This document shows, one piece after another, positions 1 through 10,833 of a stretch of 64,000 nucleotides of DNA. How positions within the stretch are numbered: the stretch's first letter is position 1; every line of letters begins with the position of its first letter. Made by a program: the position numbers and the translations under genes. Source of the DNA: Aristolochia californica (taxonomy: Eukaryota > Streptophyta > Magnoliopsida > Piperales > Aristolochiaceae); NCBI GenBank assembly GCA_029961685.1, contig JARWKL010000015.1:9732801-9796800 (forward strand). Reading direction: 5' to 3'. The notes beneath the pieces are model-generated. The model was not told the origin of the DNA, ran no database searches, and saw only the letters and a program-made list of their open reading frames with translations.

Positions 1-420
1 AATTTTTTTCAAAATCCAAACTTGTGTATTCACACTCCCATTTTTCTCGTAAGCAAAAAGAAAAGGCAAATAGATCACATCAAAATGAAAATTTTAGAGT
101 TTATGTACGCAAAAAATTGAAAACTATAATAAATGCAAGTGAAGAAAATTATTTCACGCACTAAAAATGAACACCATAGTTTTGTTATCCATGTTTGGGA
201 AATTCCACTAGTACAACCCCAAAGAGCTTCGTGGAATTTTATAAGAAAGAGATTTCTAATTGATCCTAACATGTTTTAAATATGGATATGCATGCCTGAA
301 ACATGTTGAAGATGCAAATGACCTAATGATCCAAAATTTTCAAGGAGAAGAAAAAAATACATTTTCAGGTTAAGGTGAGGTGGGATATTTACCAAACCCA
401 AACAACCCACTTTTGGCCTA
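1..420 (+). repeat. ~680-bp satellite, forward orientation, partial monomer
   Basis: Right part of a satellite monomer in forward orientation. It carries the block with the TTTCACTCTCCC-like, AAATGAAAATTTTAGAG, CACTAAAAATGAACACC and TTTGGGAAATTCCACTAG landmarks seen throughout the window. It is interrupted at 420 by a solo LTR whose 5-bp target duplication is GCCTA. The same stretch recurs at about 10,078-10,436, where it is collinear, including the unusual TAAGCAAAAA variant near the start. Short open frames here are satellite translations, not genes. Confidence 0.9.
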
Positions 421-759
421 TGTTGGAAGATAAGCTCAAGCCCACATGACCAAGGAAGGCCCACAAGATGGGTCGAAGCCCATAAGAAGTAGGACCCAGA
501 ATGATTACCATGAGCTAGCATCCTTATCACATCCGTTGGAAGATCAGGAAGGACTCCTAGTTCTACTCAAGTTTAGTCTTCTAGTTGTTTAGATAGACTT
601 ACTTAAATTGAAGAGTTAGAGTTGTAATGTAATTAGGATTGAATGATAAGTTGTATATGGACTCTACATCCTCCTCTATTATGAATAGAGCTTCATGTAC
701 TCTAATTACAACAAGTTATTGATTTCAATGATGTATTTCACTTTTCCATAAATTCAGCA
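421..759 (+). mobile_element. Solo LTR of a Copia-type element (mosaic of two LTR subfamilies)
   Basis: Begins TGTTGGAAGATAAGCTC and ends AAATTCAGCA, the TG...CA termini of an LTR. It is flanked by a perfect 5-bp target duplication GCCTA (416-420 and 760-764). There is no internal region, so this is the product of LTR-LTR recombination. The first ~120 bp match the LTR of the element at 15,888. The middle (about 547-660) matches the LTR of the Copia at 53,448 (reverse complement). The last ~95 bp again match the 15,888 family, including the CTCTATTATGAATAGAG promoter-like segment. It therefore looks like a recombinant LTR or a member of an intermediate subfamily. A 50-bp segment present in the paralogue at 10,437 is missing here between short direct repeats (AAGGAAGGCCCACA). 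Confidence 0.88.
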
Positions 760-3700
760 GCCTATTTAAAAAAAGTGGACCTAACAATTATAGATCATTG
801 TAAATGTTTTGATCGATTAATGATGTGTAACGACTATATTTTTTTTTTTAAATGACTTATGGTTTTGGAGTCAAAACTCAATAAAAAATGCCTCCCCCCC
901 CCCCCCTTCCCTTTTCTAATGATTGCAAAACCTAATATATAAAAAATTAAAAGAGTTTACAATCCTTAAATATCACAGATACTTTTTGAAATTATCTCAC
1001 TGGGCATTGGTGCATTTCCATTTAAGATGTTCATTTTTTTTTCAAATCCTAACCTAAGTTTTCACTCTCCCATTTTTCTCATCAACAAAAAGATAAGGCA
1101 AATAGATCACAACAAAATGAAAATTTTAGAATTTATATGCAAAAAATTCCAAAAAATAAAAATGTAAGTGAAGATAATCATTTCGTGCACTAAAAATAAA
1201 CCCCAAAGTTTTGTTATCCATGTTTGGGAAATTCCACTAGTACAACCCCTAATAGCCTGGTGGAATTTTATAAGAAAGAGATTTCTAATTGGATCCTAAC
1301 AGGTTTTAAATATGGATATGCTTGCCTGAAACATGTTGAGGATGCAAATGAACTAATGATCAAAAAATTTAGAGTAGAAAAAATTAAATTCACAAGTTAA
1401 CGTTTGGTGGGATATTTACCAGAGCCAAACAAACCACTTTTGTCCTTTTTACAAAAAGCGAACCTAACATTCATAGCTCATCGTAAATGTTTTGATCGAT
1501 TAATGACGTGTAATGGCTATAATTTTTAGTAGAATTGACTTATGGATTGGGAGTCAACACACAGTTAAAAATGTCGTGCCCCCCTTTTTCTGAAGATTGC
1601 TAAACCTAATATATAAAAAACTAAAAGAGTTTACAATCCTTAAAAATCACAGATACTTATTGGAATTATCTCTCTCAGTATTTTTGCATTTCAATTTTGG
1701 ATGTTCAATATTTTTTCAAATCCAAACTTGAGGTTTCACTCTCCCATTTTTCTCGTTAACAAAAAGAGAAGGCAATTAGATCACATCAAAATGAAAATTT
1801 TAGAGTTTATGTATGCCAAAAATCTAAAAATATAATAAATGTAATTGAAGAAAATCATTTCACTCACTAAAAATGAACACTAAAGTTTTGTTATCCGTGT
1901 TCAGAAAATTCCACTAGTACAACCCCTAATACATTGGTGGAATTTTATACGGAACAGATTTCTAATTGATTTTAACATGTTTTAAATATGGATATGCATG
2001 CCTGAAACATGTTGAAGTTGCAAATGACCTAAAGATCCAAAAATTTAGAGTAGAAAAAATTAATTTCTCAAGTTAACGTACGGTGGGATATTTACTAGAG
2101 CCAAACAACCCACTTTTTGCTTATTTACAAAAAGCAGACCTAACAATCATTGATCATCGCAAATGGTTTTATCGATTAATGATGTGTAATGACTATAAGT
2201 TTTGTTAGAAATGACATATGGTTTGGGAGACAACACTCAGTTAAAAATGCTTCGCTCCCCCTTTTCCGATGATTTCAAAACCTAATATAGAAAAAGTAAA
2301 AGAGTTTACAATCCTTAAAAATCATAGGTACTTTTTGGAATTATCTCTCTCAGCATTGTGCATTTCCAAATAGGATGTTCAATTTTTTTCAAATCCAAAC
2401 TTCAGTTTTCACTCTCCCATTTTTCTCTTAAACAAAAAGATGAGGCAAATAGATCGCAACAAAATAAAAACTTTAGAGTTTATGTATGCAAAAAAATATA
2501 AAACTATAATAAATGTAAATGAAAATTATTTGACGAACAAAAAATGAACACCAAAGTTTTGTTATCCAAGTTTGGGAAATTCTAATTGTACAACCCCTAA
2601 TAGCTTGGTGAAATTTTATGAGAAAGAGATTTCTAATTTATCCAAACATGTTTTAATTATGGATATCTGTGCCTGAAACATGTTGAAGATGCAAATGACC
2701 TAATGATCCAAAATTTTCAAGGAGTAGAAAAATTTAAATTCTCACGTGAACATGTTGTGGATATACCAGAGCCAAACAACCCACTTTTGATCACAAATGT
2801 TTTGGTCGATTAATGATGTGTAACAGTTATAATTTTTGGTAGAAATGACTTATGGTTCGGGACCCAATACTCAATTAAAAATGCCTCACCCCTCATTTTC
2901 CAATGATTGCAAAACCTAATATATAAAAAAATAAAAGAGTTTAAAATCCTTAAAAATCACAGATACTTTTTGGTATTATATCTCTCTATATTTTTGCATT
3001 TTCATTTTGGATGTTCAATTTTTTTCAAATCCAAAATTGAGTTTTCACTCTCCCATTTTTCTCATAAACAAAAAGAAAAGGCAATTGGTTCACAAAAAAA
3101 TTAAAATTTTAGAGCTTAGGTATGCAAAAAATCAAAAACTACAATAAATGTAAGTGAAGAAAATTATTTCACTCACCAAAAATGAACACCAAAGTTTTGT
3201 TATCTATGTCCGGGAAATTCAACTAGTACAACCCTTAATACCTTTGTGGAATTTAATAAGGAAGAGATTTCTAATTGATCCTAACATGTTTTAAATATGG
3301 ATATGCATGCCTGAAACATGTTGAAGATGCAAATGACCTAATGATCTAAAAATTTGAAGGAGTAGAAAAATTAAATTCTCATGTTAACGTGCGGTGGTTT
3401 ATTTACCAGAGCCAAACAACCCACTTTTTAGCTATTTACAAAAAGTGGACCCAAAAATCATAGATTATCATAAATGTTTCTATCGTTTAATGATGTGTAA
3501 TGGCAATAATTTTTGTTAGAAATGACTTATGGTTTGGGAGTCAACACTCAGTTAAAAATGCCTCGCCCTCCCTTTTCTGATGATTGCAAAACCTAATATA
3601 TAAAAAACTAAAAGAGTTTACAATCCTTAAAAAACACAGATACTTTTTGGAATTATCTCTCTCAGTATTTTTGCATTTCCAATTGTTTTTCAAATCCAAA

Positions 3701-4206
3701 CTTGAGGTTTCTCAACAAAAGGCAAATAGATCACAACAAAATAAAAAATTTAGAGTTTATGTATGCAAAAAATATAAAACTATAATAAATGTTAGTGAAG
3801 AAGATTACTTGATGCACAAAAAATGAACAACAAAGTTTTGTTATCCATGTTTGGGAAATTCCACTAGTACAACCGCTAATAGCTTGGTGGAATTTTATAA
3901 GAAAGAGATTTCTAATGGACCCAGCATGTTTTAAATATGGATATTCATGCCTGAAACATGTTTAAGATGAAAATGACCTAATAATCCAAAAATTTCAAGG
4001 AGTAGAAAAAATTAAATTCTCAAGTTAATGTGCGGTAGGATATTTACATGAGCCAAACAACCCAGTTTTTGCCTATTTACAAAAAGTGGATCTAACAATC
4101 ATAGATCATCGTAAATTTTTTGATCGATTAATGATGTGTTACGGCTATATTTTTTTATTAAAAATGACTTAAGGTTTGGGAGTCAACACTCTGTTAAAAA
4201 TACCTC

Positions 4207-4207
<1 letters not shown>

Positions 4208-4243
<36 letters not shown>
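4208..4243. repeat. Homopolymer C tract (36 C) in a satellite monomer
   Basis: A run of 36 C lies between ATACCTCA and TCCCTCCCTTTTCCGAT. Neighbouring monomers have only 5-9 C at the same position. The complementary strand is a 36-G run, a candidate G-quadruplex former. Its length may be mis-assembled. Confidence 0.9.
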
Positions 4244-4246
<3 letters not shown>

Positions 4247-4271
4247 CTCCCTTTTCCGATAATTGCAAAAC

Positions 4272-6249
4272 CTATTATATTAAAAACTAAAAGAGTTTAC
4301 AATCCTTAAAAATTAAAGATACATTTTAGAATTATATGACTCAGCATTTGTGCTTTCTCATTTTGGATGTTCAATTTTTTTTTGAAATCCAAACTTGAGT
4401 TTTCACTCTCCCATTTTTCTCACATGAAAATGAAAATTTTAGAGTTTATGTATGCCAAATATTGAAAATTATAATAAATTTAAGTGAAGAAAATTATTTA
4501 ACGCACTAAAAATGAACAACAAAGTTTTGTTATCCATGTTTGGGAATTTCCACTAATACAACCCCTAATAGCTTCCTAGAATTTTATAATAAAAGATTTC
4601 TAATTTATCCTAACATGTTTTAAATATATCAATGCATGCTTGAAACATGTTGATGATGCAAATTACCTAATGATCCAAAAATTTCAAGGAGTAGAAAAAA
4701 TTAAATTCACAAGTTAACGTGCGTGGGGATATTTACCAAAGCCAATCAACGCACTTTTTGCCTATTTACAAAAAGCGGACCTAACAATCATAGAAACATT
4801 GTAAATTTTTTGATTGATTACAGACGTGTAAGGCTATAATTTTTATTAGAAATGACTTATGGTTTGAGAGTCAACACGCAGTTAAAAATGCCTCTCCCCT
4901 CTTTTTCAATGATAGCAAAACCAAATATATAAAAAACTAAAAGAGTTTACAATCCTAAAAAATTGGATTTGTGCATTTCCATTTTATATGTTGAATTTTT
5001 CCTAATGTCCAAACTTGATTTTTCACTCTCCCATTTTTCTCGTAAACAAAAAGATAAGGCAAATTGATCACAACAAAATAAAAATTTTAGAGTTTATGTA
5101 TGCAAAAAATATAAAAATATAATAAAATATAAGTGTACAAATTATTTCACGCACTAAAAATGAACACCAAAGCTTTGTTATCCATGTTTGGGAAATTCCA
5201 CTAGTACAACCCCTAATAGCTTGGTGGAATTTTATCAGAAAGAGATTTCTAATTGATCCTAACATGTTTAAAATATGCATATTCATGTCTGAAACATGTT
5301 CAAGATGCAAATGACCTAATGATTCAAAATTTTCAAACAGTAGAAAAAATTTAATTCTCAACTTAACATGCGGTGGGATATTTACAAGAGCCAAACAACC
5401 CAGTTTTTGCCTATTTAAAAAAAGCGGACCTAACAATCATAGATCATCATAAATGTTTTGATCGATTAATGATGTTTAACGGCTACAATTTTTCTTAGAA
5501 ATGACTTATAGTTTGGCAGTAAACACTTAGTTAAAAATGCCTCGCCCCCCCACTATCCGATTATTGCAAAACCTAATATATAAAAAACTAAAAGAGTTGA
5601 CAATCCATAAAAATCACAGATACTTTGTGGCAATATCTCTCTCAGGATTTTTGCATTTCCATTTTTTGAAGTTCAATTTTTTTAATATCCAAACTAGATT
5701 TTTCTCTCTCCCATTTTTTTTGTAAACAAAAAAAATAAGGTAAAAAGATTACAAGAAAATGAAAATTTTAGAGTTTATGTACGCAAAAAATTGAAAACTA
5801 TAATAAATGTAAGTGTAAAAAATATTTCCCGCAGTAAAAATGAACACCAAAGTTTTGTTATCCATGTTTGGGTATTTCCACTACTACAACCCCTAATCGC
5901 TAGGTTGAATTTTATAAGAAAGAAATTTCTAATTGATCCTAACATATTTTTAATATGGATATGCATACCTGAAACATGATGAAGATCCAAAACACCTAAT
6001 GATCCAAAAATTTCAAGGAGTAGAAAAAATTAAATTCTCAAGACAACATGCGGTCGAATATTTACCAGAGCCAAACAACCCAGTTTTTGCCTATTTACCA
6101 AAAGCAAACTTAACAATGATAGATCATCGTAAATCATTTGATCGATTAATGACGTGTAACGGCTATAATTTTTTTTAGAAATGACTTATGGTTTGTTAGT
6201 CAACACTCAGCTAAAAATGCCTCGCCCCCATTTTCCGATGATTGCAAAA
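4272..6249 (+). repeat. Three-monomer block present in one higher-order copy only
   Basis: The monomers at 4272, 4921 and 5572 have no counterpart in the second copy. There the monomer matching 3592 (at 13028) is followed directly by the one matching 6250 (at 13708). The offset between copies changes from about 9,436 to 7,458, a difference of 1,978 bp, which equals this block exactly. This is a whole-monomer insertion or deletion, as expected from unequal crossing-over. Confidence 0.75.
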
Positions 6250-8215
6250 CCTAATATATAAAAATTTAAAAGGGTTTACAATCCTTAAAAATCTAAGATA
6301 CTTTTTGGAATTATCTCTCTCAGCATTTGTGTATTTCCATTTTGTATGTTCAATTTTTTTTCAAATCCAAAATTGAGTTTTCACTCCCCCATTTTTCTTG
6401 TAAACCAAAAGATAGGGCAAAGAGATCACAACAAAATGAAAATTTTAGAGTTTATGTATGCAAAAAATTGAAAACAATAATAAAAGTAAGTGAAGAAAAT
6501 TATTTCACGCACTAAACATGAACTCCAAAGTTTTGGTGAAATTTAGTCAGAAAGATATTTCAAATTAATCCTAACATGTTTTAAATATGGATATGCATGC
6601 CTGAAACATGTTAAAGATGAAAATGACCTAATGATCCAAAAATTTCAAGGAGTAGAAAAAATTAAATTCTCGATTTAACGTGCGGTGGGATATTTACCAA
6701 AGTAAAATAACCCACTTTTTGCCTATTTACAAAAGCGAACCTAACAATCATAGATCATCGTAAATGTTTTGATCGAATAATGATGTGTAACCGCTATAAT
6801 TTTTGTTAGAAATGACTAATGGTTTGGGAGTCAACACTCAGTTAAAAATATCACGCCCCCATTTTTTCAATGGTTGGAAAACTTAATATATAAAAAACTA
6901 AAAGAGTTTACAATCCTTAAAAATCACATATACTTTTTGCAACTGTCTCTCTCAGCATTTGTACATTTCCATTTTGGATGTTCAATTTTTTCTCAAATCC
7001 AAACCTAAGTTTTCACTCTTCCATTATTCTCGTAAACAAAAAGATAAGACAAATAGATCACAACAAAATGAAAATTTAAGATTTTATGTATCCAAAAAAT
7101 TAAAAACTATAATAAATGTAAGTGACGAAAATTATTTCACGGAATAAAAATGAACACCAAAGTTTTATTATCCATGTTTGGGAAATTCCTCTAGTACAAC
7201 ACCTAATTGCTTGGTGGAATTTTAAAAGAAAGAGATTTCTAATTAATCCTAACATGTTTTAAATATGGATATGCATGCGTGAAACATGTTGAAGAAACAA
7301 ATGACCTAACGATCCAAAAATTTCAAGGAGTAGAAAAAATTAAATTTTCAAGTTAACGTGCGGTGGGATATTTACCAAAGCCAAACAACCCACTTTTTGC
7401 CTATTTACAAAAAGTGGACCTAACAATCATAGATTAAATGTATTGATCGATTAATGATGTGTAACCGCTATATTTTTTGTTAGAAATGACTTATGGTTAA
7501 GGAGTCAACACTCAATTAAAAAGACCTCGCCCCCCCTTTTCCGATGATTGCAAAACCTAATATATAAAAAACTAAAAGAGTTTACAATCCTTAAAAATCA
7601 CAGATACATTTTGCAATTATCTCTCTCAGTATTTTTTCATTTCCATTTTGGATGTTAATTTTTTTTTCAAATACAAACTTGAGTTTTCACTCTCCTAAAT
7701 TTCGTGTAAACAAAAAGATAAGGAAATAAGATTACAAGAAAATGAAAATTTTAGAGTTTATGTATGCAAAAAACCGAATACTCTAATAAATGTAATTGAA
7801 GAAAATAATTTCATGCACTAAAAATGAACATGAAAGTTTTATTATCAATGTTCAGAAAATTCCACTAGTACAAACCCTAATACCTTGGTGGAATTTTATA
7901 AGGAAGAGATTTCTAATTGATCCTAACATATTTTAAATATGGATATGCATGCCTGAAACATGTTGAAGATGCAAATGACCTAATGATCCAAAAATTTCAA
8001 GGAGTAGAAAAAATTAATTTCTCAAGTTAATGTACGGTGGGATATTTACTAGAGCCAAAAATTCCTCTTTTTAGCTATTTACAAAAAGCGGACCTAACAA
8101 TCATAGATCATCGTAAATGTTTTTATCGTTTAATGATGTGTAACGGCTTAAATTTTTGTGAGAAATGACTTATGGTTTAGTAGTCAACACTCAATTAAAA
8201 ATGCCACACCCTCTT

Positions 8216-8241
8216 CCCCCCCCCCCCCCCCCCCCCCCCCC
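8216..8241. repeat. Homopolymer C tract (26 C) in a satellite monomer
   Basis: Same position in the monomer as the tract at 4208, here 26 C, followed by TCCCCTTTTTCGAT. Confidence 0.9.
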
Positions 8242-10436
8242 TCCCCTTTTTCGATAATTGTAAAAGCTAATATCTAAAAAAATAAAAGAGTTTACAATCC
8301 TAAAAAATCACAGATACTTTTTGTAATTATCTCTCTCAGTATTTTTTCATTTCCACTTTGGATGTTAAATATTTTTTCAAATACAAACTTGAGTTTTCAC
8401 TCTCCTAAATTTCACGTAAACAAAAAGATAAGGCAATTAGATTACAAGAAAACGAAAAGTTTAGAGGTTATATATGCAAAAAAATATGAAACTATAATCA
8501 ATTTAAGTGAAGAAAATTATTTGATTCACAAAAAATGAACACCAAAAGTTTTGTTATCCATGTTTGGGGAATTCCACTAGTACAACCCCTAATAGCTTGG
8601 TGGAATTTTATAAGAAAGAGATTTCTAATTGATCCTATCATGTTTTAAAGATGGATATGCATAATTGAAACATGCTTAAGAAGCAAATGACCTAATGATC
8701 CAAAAATTTCAAGGAGTAGAAAAAGTTAAATTCTCAATTTTATATGTGGTGGATATTTACCAGAGTCAAACAAACCATTTTTTGCCTATTCAACAAAATG
8801 AAAAATTATAGAGTTTATGTATACCAAAAATTGAAATCTTTAAAAAAAGTAAGTGGAGAAAATTATTACATGCACTAAAAATGAACACCAAAGTTTTGTT
8901 ATCCATGTTTGGGAAATTCCACTAGTACAACCCCTAATAGCTTGGTGGAATTTTTTAAGAAAGAGATTTTTAATTGATCCTAACATGTTTTAAATATGGA
9001 TATGCATGCCGGAAACATGTTGAAGATGCAAATGACATAATGATCCAAAACTTTCTAGGAGTACAAAAAATTAAATTCTCAAGTTAACGTGCGGTGGGAT
9101 ATTTACCAGAGCCAAACAACCCAATTTTTGCCTATTAACAAAAAGCCGACCTTATAATCATAGATCATCGTAAATGTTTTGATCGATTAATGATGTGTAA
9201 AGGCTATAATTTTTGTTAGAAATGACTTATGGTTTGGGAGTCAACACTCAATTAAAAATGCCTCGCCCCACCTTTTCCGATGATGGCAAAACCTAATATT
9301 TAAAAAACTAAAAGAGTTTACAATACTTAAAAATCACAGATAGTTTTTGGAATTACTCTCTCAGTATTTGTGCATTTCCATTTTGGATGTTCAATTTTTT
9401 TTCAAATCCAAACTTGATTTTTCACACTCTCATTTTTTTCGTAAACAAAAAGATAAGGCAAATAGATCACAATAAAATGAGAATTTCAAAGTTTATGTAA
9501 GAAAAAAATTAAAAGCTATAATAAATGTATGTGAAGAAAATTATTTCACGCACTAAAAATGAATACCAAATTTTTGTTATCCATGTTTGGGAAAGTCCTC
9601 TAATACAACCCCTAATAGCTTGGTGGAATTTTGTAAGAAACAAATTTCTAATTGATCCTAACATGTTTTAAATATTGATATGCATGCCTAAAACATGCTG
9701 AAGATGCAAATGACCAAATGATCCAAAATTTTCAAGGAGCAGAAAAAATTAAATCGTCAAGTTAATGTACGGTGGGATATTTACCTGAGCCAAACCACCC
9801 ACTTTTTGCTTATTAAAAAAAAGCGGTCCTAACAATCATAGATCATCGTAAATGCTTTGATCTATTAATGATGTGTAGCGGCTATAATTTTTGTAAGAAA
9901 AGACTTATGGTTTGGGAGTCAACACTCAGCTAAAAATGCATCATCCCCCCCCCCGTTTTCCGATGATTCCAAAACCTAATTTATAAAAAACTTAAAGAGT
10001 TTACAATCTTTAAAAATCACAGATACTTTTTGGAATTATCAATCTCAGTATTTGTGCATTTCCATTTTGGTTGTTCAATTTTTTTCAAACCAAAACTTGA
10101 GTTTTCACTCTCCCATTTTTCTCCTAAGCAAAAATAAAAAGGCAAATAGATCACATCAAAATGAAAATTTTAGAGTTTATGTATGCAAAAAATTGAAAAC
10201 TATAATAAATGCAAGTGAAGAAAATTATTTCATGCACTAAAAATGAACACCAAACTTTTGTTATCCATGTTTGGGAAATTCCACTAGTACAACCCATATT
10301 AGCTTGGTGGAATTTTATAAGAAAGAGATTTTTAATTGATCGTAACATATTTTAAATATGGATATGCATGCCTGAAACAGGTTGAAGATACAAATGTCCT
10401 AATGATCCAAAATTTTCGAGGAGAAAAAATTTTGAA

Positions 10437-10833
10437 GGAAGATAAGCTCAAGCCCACATGACCAAGGAAGGCCCACATATCTAAGATTATTATAAAATGG
10501 GTCACTTGACCATGGAAGGCCCACAAGATGTGCCCAAGCCCATAAGAAGTAGGACCCACAATGATTAGAATGAGCTGGCATCCTTATTACTTCAGTTAGA
10601 AGATCAAGAAGGACTCCTTGTTCTACTCAAGTTAGTCTTCTAGTTGTTTAGATAGACTTACTTAAATTAGACTTACTTAAATTGAAGAGTTAGAGTTGTA
10701 ATGTAATTAGGATTGAAAGATAAGTTGTATATGGACTCTAAATCCTCCTCTAATATAAATAGAGCTTCATGAACTCTGATTACAACATGTTATTGATGTC
10801 AATGAAGTATTTCACTTTTCCATAAATTAAACA
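10437..10833 (+). mobile_element. 5'-truncated solo LTR, paralogue of the one at 421-759
   Basis: Starts at GGAAGATAAGCTCAAGCCC, lacking the first four LTR bases and about 80 bp of adjacent satellite. It ends AAATTAAACA and is followed by GCCTATTTACAAAAAGTGG, the same right flank and target site as the LTR at 421-759. The satellite on both sides is also paralogous, so this is a duplicated copy of one insertion, not a second insertion. It keeps a ~50-bp segment lost from the copy at 421 and carries a small extra tandem duplication near 10,655-10,680 (AGACTTACTTAAATT twice). Confidence 0.85.

Larger units (their letters stand above)
760..10436 (+). repeat. ~680-bp satellite array, forward orientation
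   Basis: Head-to-tail monomers. The phase marker CCTAATATATAAAAAACTAA (or a close variant) falls near 931, 1606, 2281, 2914, 3592, 4272, 4921, 5572, 6250, 6883, 7556, 8266, 9292 and 9976. The spacing is mostly 649-685 bp, with a 633-bp class at 2281 and 6250. The step 8266 to 9292 (1,026 bp) contains a monomer cut short near 8,788. The 2281 monomer is short because about 48 bp near 2,788 are missing. The 6250 monomer is short because about 46 bp near 6,533 are missing. No gene is present; open frames of 60-80 codons recur with the monomer and are broken in other copies. Confidence 0.93.

Noticed and set aside
2907..3826. Recurrent 60-80-codon open frames with similar translations (MQNLIYKK..., MCISILDVQFFFKSK..., MLGSIRNLFLIKF...) on both strands
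   Set aside because: They recur once per satellite monomer, are interrupted in many copies, and occur in antisense pairs over the same DNA. Their similarity follows from tandem repetition, and I see no sign of coding constraint.
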